64,000 nucleotides of DNA from the NCBI GenBank assembly GCA_027625915.1, contig JANTQA010000029.1, positions 6,820,001 to 6,884,000 on the forward strand, in the 5' to 3' direction. Under the pieces are notes generated by a model. That model had not been told where the DNA came from. It saw nothing but the letters and a program-made list of their open reading frames with translations, and did no database searches. Position 1 is the stretch's first letter. Each line of letters starts with the position of its first letter. Origin of the DNA: Anaeramoeba flamelloides. Taxonomy: Eukaryota; Metamonada; Anaeramoebidae. Shown here piece by piece: positions 12,001 to 23,473 of the stretch. Position numbers and translations under genes: made by a program.

Positions 12001-13237
12001 TTACCTTTTAGGAAAAAAAAAAAAAATAAGAGTTACTTGTATATTAAAACTACCATTTTCATGAGAAGATGGCAATTTTACAAACCAGCCATATTATCAC
12101 ATAAATGGTCACCAACTAAATAAACTTCATAATATAATAAATAATCTAGTTCTTAAGTGCAGAACTATATCTTAATAAAAACATTTCTCTTTAACTTTGA
12201 TTTTCAATTCAAAATATGAACTTTTTGACAAAACAAGTTGAAGAAAAAACAATATAGATTGTTGTTGAGTTTGGAGATTTCCGTTTCAATGGTTTAAGGA
12301 ACTGAACGAAAGAGATAAATCTACAACTTCATGATTGTTTTTTTCAATTCATAAAAAAAAATTGCAGCAAATGTAATTTAAATTAATATAAGAAAGTTCT
12401 ATTTAATTTATCTCATTTTATTTTTTTTTTAAATAGAACCCACAATACATATTATCTTTAGGTTTAAGTTAAAAATTCTGAAAAACAAAACTTTAATTAT
12501 TCAATAAAATGAAATTAATTGTTTTTTTTTCCCTCATGTTTTAAAAGTTAAACACAAGTAAGAACCCAAAAACAGTATCTCAGATAATGTTTGAGTTTGA
12601 GAGAAAAATTATTTTTTTATATACTAAGAAATAATTTGAAATAAAATAATTTATTTTCCAAATTTTATACAAAAAAAATATCATATGTACGAATTATTCT
12701 TCATGATCACTAAAAATAAAATATTTAAAATATGTCTCTGATCATTAATTTAAAAATTGAAATAGTATGACGGATGTAGGGGGGCAAAGGAGCGAAAGAA
12801 AAAAATGGCTACATTGTTTTTCAAGCATAACCGCAGTTTTTTTTATTGCGGCAATTTCCGAATATGATCAAATGCTATTTGAGGAAACCGAAACGCCAAG
12901 AATGACTGAAAGCCTGATGTTATTTGATGAAATTTGTAATTCAAGATGGTTTAGGCAAACCTCAATTATTCTATTTTTAAATAAAATTGATATTTTTGAA
13001 AAAAAAGTTCAAAAAAAGGATATCACTTGTTGTTTCCCAGAATATACCGGCGGCTGTGATTTTGAAACAGCTCGTAATTATATTCAAGATAAATTTTTAG
13101 AATTAAACCAAAATAATGATAAAATTGTTTATCCTTATTTTACCTGTGCCACAGATTCCGAAAATGTTAGTTTTATTTTTAAAGCTGTTAAAGATACATT
13201 ATTCCAATCTGAACTTGAAGATCTTGGACTTTTGTAA
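9057..13237 (+). CDS. Heterotrimeric G-protein alpha subunit
   Basis: Membrane-bound GTPase switch that couples receptors to effectors. Exons are 9057-9177, 9345-9678, 9834-9962 and 12766-13237; the phases match and the sum is 1056 nt, giving 351 aa, the usual length. The protein starts MGQ, so Gly2 can be myristoylated. The P-loop GAGESGKST spans the first splice junction. Switch I keeps the arginine in VRVRTTG, switch II is DVGGQRSERKKW, then NKID and TCAT. The C-terminus ends LEDLGLL. It has Leu, not Cys, four residues from the end, so it lacks the pertussis-toxin site of Gi types. Intron 3 is 2.8 kb and holds elements G and D. The exon 3/4 junction gives FNMTDVGGQR. The family is certain; the subtype cannot be told. 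Confidence 0.97.
10336..10812. mobile_element. TIR element family G inside G-alpha intron 3
   Basis: Inverted ends of about 58 bp: CAGTGGTGTAACTAACCCGT at the right end (read inward), a close match at the left, then a shared AACCCATTACTAAAATTTAA. TA flanks both ends, as expected for Tc1/mariner-like insertion. No coding frame was found. Confidence 0.85.
11630..12060 (+). repeat. Dispersed repeat family D, copy 1
   Basis: Aligns over about 380 bp with 20875-21260 in the same orientation. Shared blocks include GAATATTTGATTTATTTTT/ATTCAATATTTGATTTATTT, AATGTTATTTGT, AAAGGATCA followed by TTTTTTACTGAAA, and GCTCTATTACC/ACTCTATTACC. The borders are unclear and no TIR was identified. It lies in G-alpha intron 3. 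Confidence 0.65.
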
Positions 13238-13424
13238 AATGTGATATTTCGAATATCGATGTTACTATAATATTTTTTATAAACCATTGTTTTTTCTTTC
13301 TTTTTTTTTTTTATTAAATATTTTTTAATTTCAATTTTTATTTATTCTTTTTTCTTGATTATTAATTTAAATAATAAATAAGTCTTACGACAATTTAATA
13401 TTAACAAAACAAATATTTTTTGGG

Positions 13425-13622
13425 ACTATCCATCCTATGAAAAAAATCGAAAATTTTGGATGGAAAAATTAATACAAATAAACAAAAAATATTCAACAAC
13501 TGAAAGAATAATATCTTTGATATCACTCAAAATAAAGTTTCTTTATTTATATTATCATCAGGTAATGGTAAAGAAAATTGTGACGTTAATTAAAAATTTC
13601 TAAATAAAAATTTAGAAATTAG
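13425..13622 (+). mobile_element. LINE 3' end fragment
   Basis: Translates in one frame to the tail of a LINE reverse transcriptase: YPSYEKNRKFWMEKL, then SLISLKIKFLYLYYH. It matches the C-terminal part of the longer LINE at 57480-58470 (CPAYENNCRIWISELKK and LVKKIQYIYYHL). It starts 190 bases after the G-alpha stop, is strongly 5'-truncated and runs into hairpin-repeat locus E1. Confidence 0.7.
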
Positions 13623-14225
13623 GCAAGTGCCATAGAGTGACTAGATTTTTTTTTAATTTTAGAATTCAAAAGAATAGAGAAAAATCTTAGATTTTACTCA
13701 ATATTATTAAATGTCCAAATAAACAGAAAAATCAAAAAAACCTAACGAAAATCTATCTATTTCCCAAATAAACAAAAAACTCAAGAAAACCTAACGACAA
13801 TTTTACAGAATTTAAAAGAATTGAGTAAAATCTTTGATTTTATTCAATTCTTTTGAATTTTTGAAAAGCTAACAACAATTTTTTTTTCTATCGAAAAACG
13901 ATAGATTTTCCAATCAAAACCAAAATTCAAAAAAAAAACGAGCGAAAAGTGCCGCAGAGTGCCGTAAGGTGTGCTACTTTTTCCAGGATTCAAAAGAATG
14001 GAGAAAAATGGATTTTCGTAACAAACAGAATTCTCGAAGAACTAGCAACAATAATCGAGAATTCAAAAGAATAGTAAATCAAAATAATTACAATATTCTT
14101 TTAATATTTAAAATTAACAAAAACCTAACGGGGATTCTCTTGAGGTTTCCTGTTTTATTTGTAAAATCTATCAATTTTCGTTAGGTTTTTTTGAGTTTTC
14201 TATTTTTTTGTGAAGTGTTCTAGGT
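13623..14225 (+). repeat. Hairpin-repeat locus E1
   Basis: Begins with AAGTGCCATAGAGTGACTAG and contains several imperfect palindromes built on AAAAGAAT-GAGTAAAATC-TTT-GATTTTACTC-ATTCTTTT, joined by CCTAACGA-type spacers. It includes AGTGCCGCAGAGTGCCGTA at 13949-13967. The same pieces recur at 19430-20560, 40860-41240 and 61795-62310. Confidence 0.75.
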
Positions 14226-14618
14226 TTTTATTGTTATAATTAAAGTTATTAACAAGTAAAAAATAAACAAATATTTAATATTTTTTAAAAAAAAATTGTT
14301 TCGCGGCGATTAATGGTTAACTTTTGTCAAAAGAGTTATAAAACCAACTATTAAAATTGAATTTTATGAATAAATTCTTTCAATATATTCTATCTTTAGG
14401 TTTTCTTTATGAAACAAAAGATATAATTTTTTGTTAATGTTATTAAAGTTATTTCTATCAAAAAATATTCTAAACTTGATGTAGAATTTTCATTTCTTCA
14501 AAAATAAAATAAAATATTATACAAAGAATCCTCTACTTTTTCATTCTTATAAAATACCCTAACTATTGTTTATACAAACAAAAAATAATTCTAAAAGATA
14601 ATTTAATTTATTTTTCAG

Positions 14619-14731
14619 AAAAAAAAATAACAAAAAGTCTTTATTACGAAAACTTAATACATTAGTATTAAATTTGAAAAATCATCAAGATCTACAAAAC
14701 TGGCAAGTTTTAAAAAAGTTTAAAAGTCCAA
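14619..14731 (+). other. Possible orphan exon cut by element B1
   Basis: A good acceptor (TTTATTTTTCAG at 14607-14618) precedes about 37 open codons reading SLLRKLNTLVLNLKNHQDLQ and NWQVLKKFKSP. This helical, coiled-coil-like peptide runs directly into element B1. No partner exon was recognised. It may be a fossil exon. Confidence 0.2.
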
Positions 14732-14927
14732 TACAGTCAATTCCACTTTTTTGGCAAAAGATTTATACTAAAATTAAGGCACAAAAAAAATCTCAAATTA
14801 AGGCACAAAATTCAAATTCTTGTAAAATTATTTGTAAAATAAAAAAAATCCAAATTTTGTGAATTAATTTGAGATTTTTTTTATGCCTTAAAAAACTTTG
14901 ACAGTTTGTGCCTTAAATTTGAAACTG

Positions 14928-14929
<2 letters not shown>
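14732..14929. mobile_element. TIR element family B, copy 1
   Basis: About 200 bp from TACAGTCAATTCCACTTTT to TTTGAAACTGTA. It is largely palindromic, with repeated inverted TTAAGGCACAAA blocks, and TA flanks both ends. Two more copies are at 23270-23473 and 56204-56405. A (TA)n run follows directly (to about 14954). Confidence 0.8.
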
Positions 14930-14960
<31 letters not shown>

Positions 14961-15094
14961 GCAATTTATATTTATATTCTTTAATAAAGTTGGTTTATAT
15001 TAATTACCCAAACTGTTAAACCTCAAAAAAAAAAAAAAAAAAAAAAACAAAGCTTTTTGAAGATTTTCTAACTAATTATTCGAAAGAGCACATA

Positions 15095-15803
15095 ATAAAC
15101 TCTGTTTCAGTCAAAGGGGCCCAACGTTTTTTTCAAATATCAATTATTTTATACAATTGACCTTTGAAGAACAAATAAGAAATAAACAGAATAATACACA
15201 TCAAAGAATTGTTGATACATGTCTGAAAGAAAACTAATTAATCAATAGCTTTTCTTAAAAATTGAAAAACTCAAAACTTTAAGGCCCGATTGAGAAAAAC
15301 AACAATGTTCGTTTTGAACTTCTACTGGTATTTGAATAATAAATATGAAACATTTTTCACTTCATTTTCCATACTTTTCTTTTAGAAATCAAGCCCCCAA
15401 ACAAAGTTTGTTGGTATTTGTGGTCTCTATTTGAAAAAGGAAATGAAAATGAAGTGAAGTTTTTTCACATTTATTAAACAAATATCAAGATCAAAGATCG
15501 AATTGAATTGCAATAGAAATCAATATGATTTCTCAACAATCTTTACATGGTTTCAATGACCTTAGAATAACACGTTTTTACCAAGTGACTATTGATCTTG
15601 CAATAAAAATTTTTTTGCAAATGAATGATGGTTTTAAAATAAAAAATCGAAAAAAAAAAACAAAAATGTGTAGAAATGTGAAAAAATGATTTCAATTTTG
15701 AAAATTTCCAAAATAAAATTTTTCTTCTAATATCTATGCAAACCCTTTAAGTACGTGTATTATACCATTACAACTGGGCCCCTTTGACTGAAAAATAGTT
15801 TAT
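15095..15803. mobile_element. TIR element family C, copy 1
   Basis: Inverted ends of about 30 bp reading TAAACT-TTTCAGTCAAAGGGGCCCA. The left end starts at about 15097 and the right end closes at about 15803. The 700-bp interior has no coding frame. Related ends bound 45292-45842 and, more weakly, 31228-31937. Confidence 0.82.
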
Positions 15804-17114
15804 TTTCATTTTTTTTTGTTTGAGTATCACTTAAACATTGCACCCCAAATTAATAACTTTTTGATTTTTCTTTCTTACAAATCAATTCAATAATTTTAAT
15901 ATTTACTCTAAATTAGATAAAAAAAAAGAGTAACCCAAAATATTATAATTTTTAAAATTAATGTAAACTTGGAGATTTTTGGTTCCAAATTGAAAAACAA
16001 TAATTTATCAAGGAAAATTTTTTGAACGATGTAAAAATATCACGTTTTCACACTTCCTAAAATAATTCTTTTCACCAAAAAATTTGGTTTATTTTAAAAA
16101 ATCAAATGAATTCATAAAAACTCACAAAAAAATAATTCAGATCACAAAAAATTTTGCCTTTTTTTTTATCAAGATTTTTTATTTTAAAATCCGATTACTT
16201 TGTACTTCTGGAATTATCAAAATATTTTAACAAAAACAAATTTTTTTTAAACAAATCAACTTTGAGAATCGTCAGGTTGTTATTTTTTTTTTTCGAAAAA
16301 TATATTATTGAAATTGATCGGTTATTAAATTTTGAGATAAAAATAAAATTAAATTTCAAAATTCCATAATAAAAATTGAGCAAAAAACTTCATATAAATT
16401 GAAGTGTTGCACTCTAAAGGATTTCAGTTTAGTTTGTTCAATAATTTTGGGATAAAAAAGTTTATATATACAATATAATTTTTTAATCAGAAAAGAAGTG
16501 ACCATTTGGATAAAACAATTAAAACAGGAACAAAAGATTAACACAATTTTGAATTTAGAACCTGAAAGCCAAAAATGTAAAGTAAGACCATGAATAATTA
16601 ATAAAAAAAAATAAATAATTAAAGACAAAATGAAGGATTAAGAACAATAACAGTTTCTTTAATACTATCTTCTTGGTCTAGGTTTTTCTTTTATTGATCA
16701 ATTATTATAGATTTGTTTAAAAAATTGACTATTTTTGGGAATTCCAAAACCACACTTGAATACTTTTGATATGAAAGTAGATTTAAATTCTGTTTGTTGG
16801 TTTGATTGAAAATAATATAATGGATTATTCTTTGAAGTTAATTTGATTCTTCTTATAATTGATTGTACTTTTCGTTTTCAGTTTCAATAAGTTTCTATTA
16901 AGGTTTCCAATTCAAAATTGTTCTGATCCTATTTTCGTGAAAGGTAACCCTAAATTAATAAAAATTTTGATGTAACCAGAAAAAGATAAAATATTTTACA
17001 ATTATTTCATTTTAATCAGAAAAATTACTCATTGGTTTGTTCTCTGGGAACTTTTAAAATAAGATGGAATTTTTCATTTTCTTATTTATTATTTTTTACT
17101 TTCAAAAAGTTAAA

Positions 17115-17920
17115 ATGTCTCTCCAAAACAACAATAACAAAGAAAAGGAAAAAGAAAAGGAAAAGGAAAAGGAAAATGAAAAAAACAAAATAATTGGCAA
17201 ATACAAGGTTATAATTCTTGGGGATCATGGAATAGGAAAACGATCCTTTATTAATCGTCTTCAAAACAAAAAAATCAAAAAAAAGTATATTGCAACAATT
17301 GGTGTTGAAGTCACATCAATACCTTTTCGTACAAGTGCTGGTATTGTACAATTTGACATCTGGAATACTGCACTAAGCGTAAGGAATTTCAAAAAGACAA
17401 ACACCCAAATTTAACAAATAACAAAATTAACTGGAAATTTTTTCAAATAAATTGCCAACCCAAAATTAAATCAGAGCCTCAAGTTATCCATATGGTTTTT
17501 TATTTTTTTTTTTTAACACAGGAAAAATTTGGATTCTTACGGGACGGTTATTATGTTGATTCACATGCAGCTATTATTATGTTTGATCTAACTTCAAGAA
17601 TAACATATAAAAATACTTCTATTTGGTATCGAGACCTATGTAGGATATGTGAGAATATTCCAATTGCATTAGTTGGTAATAAATGTGACGACACTAATCG
17701 AAAGCTGAAAGACAAACAGATCAATTTCCATCGAAAAAAAAACATTCCTTATTATGAAATATCAACAAAATCTGATTACAACATTAAAAATCCCATTTTG
17801 TTTTTAATTAGAGCACTATTGGAAGAAGACTCGGTTCAATTTATGAAACCCCCTTTATTCAAGGATCAAGAGATGGGGTTAAATGAAACTATCAATGAAA
17901 AAAAGGAAAAAGAACTCTAG
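17115..17920 (+). CDS. Ran-like small GTPase with degenerate catalytic motifs
   Basis: Exons 17115-17378 and 17522-17920 (phase 0) give 220 aa. An in-frame ATG 51 bases upstream is less likely because it would add a Phe-rich leader. After a Lys-Glu run (residues 9-24) the sequence follows Ran closely: KKKYIATIGVEV, EKFGFLRDGYY, IIMFDLTSR, ENIPIALVGNK and FHRKKN. Ran drives nuclear transport and spindle assembly. Here the P-loop is GDHGIGKRS, so Arg43 replaces the Mg-binding Thr of GKT. Switch II reads WNTALSEKF instead of WDTAGQEKF, losing the Asp, the Gly and the catalytic Gln. NKCD and STK of the base pocket remain. The acidic DEDDDL tail is absent. It is a Ran paralogue by descent; GTP hydrolysis is probably lost. 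A normal Ran must lie elsewhere. Confidence 0.93.
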
Positions 17921-18384
17921 GTATTAAATAAATATAGAAATATTCAATTATATTCAGTTAATGGTGTATAATTGTTAAAATTCTTTTTTGAAATGTTTTA
18001 ATTAATCTATTTGATTTTAAATAGCCTTTTTTTAATTCAAGCTTTGAAACAAATGAAACTCTAAATATTTTTTTTTTTTTTTTTTTTTTTGATAAAGTTA
18101 CTAATTGGACTAATATTTTATAAAATAAATTTATCTAAAAACACTATTTTTTAGTTTCACGTTTACACCACTCTTTACATTATATACATGTGGAGACTTG
18201 ACCACCTTTTTTAGAGGATCAATTATACAGAATTTTATTATTCATTTTTCCTTTAATTAATACAATAAATATAAATCAAATATAAACTTATTAATATTAT
18301 GGTGTTTGTCATAATTACTGATTCAATACAGTGGAAAAAAAAATTATTATTTTTATAAGAACAAAATTTCAATTAAAAACAAAT

Positions 18385-18640
18385 CGTCAGGTGAAGAAAA
18401 AAAGATCTAAAAATCAATCATTAAAATTGAGGATATTTTGAAAAAAAGTGACTAAGAGGGCAACATAGAATTTCTAAATTAAATTTTTGTGAATTATAAT
18501 TTTGAATACAATTGTGTTGGTTTCGGAATGTCTCTCTAAGGCGCTTTTTTGAGATCTTGAGGATTTTATTTTGTATTTTTTTCATTTCTCAAATTAATTA
18601 TTAGCAACTCAAGATAATTCCAAAATTCAAAACTTTATCA
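18385..18640 (+). repeat. Dispersed repeat family I, copy 1
   Basis: Aligns with 54440-54690: both carry GATCTAAAAATCAA/GATCTCTAAAAATCAA, a GTGAATTA-AATTT-GAATA core, GTGTTG, then TTTTTGAGATCTTGAGGATTT/TTTTTGAGATCTCGGTGATTT. About 250 bp, diverged, with no coding capacity. Confidence 0.6.
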
Positions 18641-19429
18641 ATTTTTGAGTGTTACAATTTGAAAATAATTTGGATAAATTCGAATTTAATCGATTTTACC
18701 TCAACTTTTTTCCAGAATAAAAGGTTTTTTTAAAAATGAAGAAATTTAAGCATTTGCAAAAAAAAAAAAAAATAGGAAAAGACTATTTATTGTTTTAAAC
18801 AATATATATTTTTGAAATTGATTATTTTGTCAAAATATGTTTGTTAATTTTGAATTTTTATTATTTAGATCTCTTGATTTTTTCCCTCGGTATATGTATA
18901 TTTAGATTTGATTTCCTATAATTTTTATTTATTTATTTATTATATGAATATAGGAAATTGAACTTTTTTTTTTTCATTTTTATATTTCTTTTTTTTTATA
19001 ACCAAAGATTAAGTTAAAAAAAATGATCTTAGAAAATATGAAAAAGTCTGAAGAAAATTGAGATTTGTGATTTCTTTTAAAAAAATATTTTTTCTTCTCA
19101 AAAAAATATTTTTGTTGACTTTTTTTAATTATAAGCCTAGTAATAAAAAATCTGTAATACTCCATTCAAAAATTAAAAATTTGCTGTTTTTTTTTGGTTT
19201 TTATTTATTTTGATTTTTTTTAATATAAATATAAAAATAACAGTTATTTCGATGTATATAATAATTAAAAAGTGAATTATTAAATTAGTTATTTATTAGG
19301 GGAAATGGATAAAAAAAAGAAAAGTTATAAAAATAAAAAGAAGAGAAGAAAAAAAGTTAATAAAAATATTTATATAAAAAATTGTTAATATCATTAGTAT
19401 ATACAAATTAAAAAATTTATGTACTTTTG

Positions 19430-20560
19430 TTAGGCTTTCCAGAATTTATAAGAATAGACAAAAATCAAATATTTTACCCAATTCTTTTAAATTCTAGGAA
19501 ATCTAGCAGTGATTTTCTTGAATTCAAGAAATAAAAAGATTATTTAAGAAATTTACTTGTGATTTCAGAAATCAAAAAAAAAAAAAAAAAAAAAAAAAAC
19601 AATGGCAATTCATGAGTTTACTATTTATTGTAAAAAATCAATAGATTTTTCTGAAAAAAAAAAACAGACAAAAACAAGAAAAAAATCATCAGATCTATTT
19701 AATTTTACAAATTAATCTGAAATTTTCTGAATTCAAGAAAATCATTACTAGATTTTCCAGAATTTAAAAGAAATGGGTACAATATTTGATTTTTCTATAT
19801 TCTTCCGAATTCTTACAAAGATATTTACTTAACAGTGTTTAACAACACTTGGTTGTACACCCATGATACCCCCCCGAAGAATTAACAGAAATTTACTAAA
19901 TACCTGATAAGAAGATTATCAAGAATAAATAAAATTTGCATAATCTATGTTTAATAATTGTGCATTTTGATGTCGTTATGATTATTTTAATTTAAAAATA
20001 ATGGAGTCAAATCTTTTATTTTTCTCTATACTCTTGAATTTTTTTAAAAAAAACTCTTTAACTTTTCAAGAATTTAATCATAAAAATGAGTAAAATCTTT
20101 AATTTTAGTCAAAAATTAGCAATTACACAAAAGTTTCTTTGGGTTTTCTTGAGTTTTCTATTTATATATAAAATCAATAGATTTACGTTAGGTTTTTTTT
20201 TACTTTAGAAATAAACCGAAAATTTTAATAAATTTTCGGTTTATTTCTAAAGTAAAAAAAAACCTAGAACACTTCACACAAAAAAACTGAAAACCTCAAG
20301 TAAACCTCAAGAAATTAACCTTTATATTTTTTTGATTTTTAGAAATTAAATGACAATTTCAAAAATTTTCTCTTTACTGATCAAATTAAAAAAAAAATAA
20401 CCTTAACTTTTCCAGAATTCAACTGAATCAAGTAAAATCTTTGATTTTACTCTATTATTTTTGTTTTTTTAGAAAATCTGGGAATCTACAGCGTTATTCA
20501 ACACTTGATGGAACTCTACCGAACTCTACAGCACTCTAAAACACTATCTACAAGAATAAA
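19430..20560. repeat. Hairpin-repeat locus E2
   Basis: Several palindromes of the CCAGAATT-AAGAAT-GTAAAATC-TTT-GATTTTAC-ATTC type (near 19438, 19753, 20070 and 20417). A near-perfect palindrome of about 36-bp arms around ACTTTAGAAATAAACCGAAA spans 20191-20263. Near 20498-20545 is a run of 10-bp units related to GAGTGCTGTA (minus strand). No LINE tail is attached. Confidence 0.75.
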
Positions 20561-20874
20561 GAATCGGTTAGCAGAATTTAGAAATATATATATATATATA
20601 TATTAATATTTAAAGTATTTTTGATTTTAAATTTTATATTATTAGTTTTTATTTATTGCCTTGCGTTTTCTAATGTTGAGAATTGTGACCGAAAACTCTT
20701 GAAAGGAATAAATAATTTAATACTTTGGATTAATCAAAAAAAGGAATTAACAATAAGAATTAATTATTAATTGTCCTTTAATACAAAAAGATATATATAT
20801 TATTCTTCAATTAATTATTTCAAGTGAATCAAAATTTTTGAAAGAGAATTTTAGTTTAATTAATTAGTAAAAAT

Positions 20875-21260
20875 GAAATAAATGATCAATTATTTTAGAT
20901 CTTCGAGGATTGAATATTTGATTTATTTTTCTTGTATATTTTGAAAGTATAACATTAAATTTCGAATGTTATTTGTTCATGCAAACTCCAATAGGAATTA
21001 TTTAAAGTGAGGTTTCCAAAAAATAAAAATGTTTTGCAGTTATTTCGTATTTCATTTTCGATCCAAAAAATTCAAATGAAAAGGATCAGATCTTTTTTAC
21101 TGAAAATTTATAGCAAAAAAAAATAATTTTATCAATATTACTTAATTTGCGAAAAGAAGAAAGAGATGTTTTGTTGTAAAGTGGACTTGAATCTTTTTCT
21201 AAAATAATGGCTCTATTACCTTGGCTCAAAACAACAAAAATAAGAGTTAACAAATCTTCC
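20875..21260 (+). repeat. Dispersed repeat family D, copy 2
   Basis: Same-orientation relative of 11630-12060, about 70-75% identical by eye, downstream of the eL22 gene. Confidence 0.65.
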
Positions 21261-21523
21261 AAATAACAAAAATCTCAAAAAAGTTCTTAAAAATTATTTT
21301 AGGAATTTTATTGAAAAAAAAAAAATAGATTCCAATAAAAAATATCAACAATTAAAACTTTATAATTTAGGAGAAATTATAAATAGTGAAAAAATGTTTG
21401 ATTCTCTAATAAAAAAAAAAAAAAAATGAAATAAAGAAGAATTTTCGGTTACGAACCCGATTTGTTGAAGAAACCTTTATTCAAAAAAATGTTTATTAAA
21501 GGTATTAATCATTGTAATTAGAT

Positions 21524-22495
21524 TTAGTTTTCTTCGTCTTCTTCAGATTCGTCAGATTCGCTTTCGTCAGATTCAGAGCCAGATTCTTCATTGTCATCGT
21601 CACCATGAATGTTAAAGTATCTGAGTTCATAAGATTCTTTTGAGTCTGCAACAGGTCTCAAGTAGTCTCTGATTTGGTTTGCTTTTAAGTATTTCTTGGT
21701 GAGATATTTTAAGTATCTTTTGGAAAATGGTTGAACAACAGTGATATGGATCTTGGCATTTTCACGTGTGATTTTAACTTTGTCTCCCAACATTCCTGCT
21801 CTTCCTCCAACTTTGATTTTGTCATTTAAAAAGTTTTCCTTTTGTTGGTACATCAAAATTCATCAAGAGCAAATTGTTGGTTTTTTTGTATTTGTATTTC
21901 AAAAAAAAATAAAAAAAAAAATAAAAAAAAAATAAAAAAGCAAAAAGCATAAAGATAAAAAAAAAAAAAAAATTAGAAATGAGTTTTTTTGTTTTCAGGA
22001 ATTGGTTAAAGTTCTTTTTTCTTTTTTGTTTGTTTCTTTTTTTTTGTGTTTTTGATTTTGTTTTTGGATTCACAAGAAAAAAGAAAAAAAAAAAAAAAAA
22101 AGTAAAGAATAAATTAAAAAAAAAATTTTTATTTACAAATTGAGCAGCATCCATAATTCCATCTTCAACAGGTTTGGTACAGTCAATTGTGAAAGTCACT
22201 TTTCCTGTTTTTTTTTTTAATTCAACCTTTTTTTGTTTGTGTTTTAATCGTCTCTTTCTGATCTTGTTGGCTGTTTCTCTTCTTTTTTGTGCTTTCTTTT
22301 TGAAAATTAAGTTTTTGTTTGAAAAAAAAAAAAAAATAAAGAAAAAAAAAAAAAAAAGGAAAGATCGGGAATACAAAGAATAAAGAGTTTAGAATTGAAG
22401 ATTGTTGGTGTTGGTTTATTTCATTTGAGAAATCTTAGTTTGATTTGGGAATGTTTGAATGTGAAAGAAAGATTTACTCTTGCTAATTTTCCCAT
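21524..22495 (-). CDS. RPL22: Large-subunit ribosomal protein eL22
   Basis: Component of the cytosolic 60S subunit. Proposed exons are 22495-22478 (MGKLAR), 22295-22137 and 21838-21524, all phase 0, giving 163 aa. Family landmarks are [21 protein letters not shown], then [53 protein letters not shown] and an acidic Asp/Glu/Ser tail. The N-terminal 40 residues are Lys/Arg-rich and about 30 longer than in animal proteins. The six-codon first exon is chosen because MGKLAR is followed by GTAAAT and joins in frame at AAAAAG; that start is the least certain part. Introns are 182 and 298 nt with long T runs. No repeats were seen in them. Confidence 0.95.
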
Positions 22496-22860
22496 GTGTA
22501 ATTTATGTAATAAAAGATTTTTAAAAAAAATGAAAAAGTTTTTGACTTAATTTTTGTATGAGGTTAAGTTTATTTTGTATTGAAAAGAAAGTTGATGGGT
22601 TCTTTTCTGAGTCCGTAACATTTATGAAAATATCTTTAATAATTATCCACACAAGCAGATGAGAAATAATTAATTGTTTGCAAGAGAATAATAAAAATAT
22701 AATAATCACAAATACTTGAATGAAGAACAGGATTAGACTTTTTCATTATAGGATTAGACTGAGAATAAATAATAATCAAAATTGAAATAATTAAGAGTAA
22801 AATCTCTTTATTCGTTTTAAGGGTGCCTCAGGATCGGAGTTTTTAAAAGCCGTAACAAAA

Positions 22861-22910
22861 AAAGTAGAGTAGGTATCAGAACCCATTTTATCTGATCTAT
22901 TTCTACTTTA
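22861..22910. other. Stem-loop of about 50 bp
   Basis: AAAGTAGA pairs with TCTACTTT and ATCAGA with TCTGAT around an ACCCATTTTA loop. It lies about 370 bp upstream of the eL22 start. It could be a relic of a small TIR element or a structured transcript. Confidence 0.45.
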
Positions 22911-23269
22911 AAGAATTAGGATGTTGTATATCTACAATAACAATATTGTTAAAGTTTTTTTGTAAAGGAGAAAGTTTTTCTGTTTAATAGGGGAAATAGG
23001 ACATTAAAGTTTTCATGAAAGAGTAATACAATTCCGTTTAAATATATCCACTTTAATTTATTTTATAAAAACCTTAAAAACATAAAAAAAAAATGCAAAA
23101 TTTTAACTTTATGATGCTATTGTTGAAGTATTTCCAAACCAAATTAAAAACAAATAATTATTTCGAACAGTCCAAAGTGAAATTTGAATGACAACAATTA
23201 TTTCAATAAACCCCAACAAATATTTGAATCTTTTTAACAAATAACAATAATCGAATAAAAGGGTTATTG

Positions 23270-23473
23270 TACATACAACTTGATCTACTTTTAAGGCAAA
23301 AACCCCAACAAAAATTCAGCCAACAAAAATCTAAAATTAAGGCACAAATTTCGATTCTCTTAAAATAATTTGTAAAAAAAAAATTCCAAATTTTTTTACC
23401 TTAATTTGAGATTTTTATTGTGCCTTAAATTTTGTTAAAATTTTGTACCTTAAAAGTGAAAATGACTTACTAC
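23270..23473. mobile_element. TIR element family B, copy 2
   Basis: Same inverted AAGGCAC-type blocks as B1, with ends ACAACTTGATCTACTTTTAA and TTAAAAGTGAAAATGACTTA. Diverged, about 205 bp. Confidence 0.75.

Larger units (their letters stand above)
13238..17114. other. Intergenic between G-alpha and Ran-like genes
   Basis: Holds the LINE tail, repeat locus E1, the possible orphan exon, and elements B1 and C1 listed separately. From 15804 to 17114 no gene or repeat could be supported. Open frames there are short and Phe/Lys/Asn-rich. Confidence 0.7.
17921..21523. other. Intergenic repeats between Ran-like and eL22 genes
   Basis: No gene is supported. It contains repeat I copy 1 (18385-18640), hairpin locus E2 (19430-20560), a (TA)n run near 20586-20604 and repeat D copy 2 (20875-21260). 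Confidence 0.7.

Noticed and set aside
13969-14184. 71-codon frame reading MCYFFQDSKEW
   Set aside because: It lies wholly inside hairpin locus E1 and is not kept in the other E loci.
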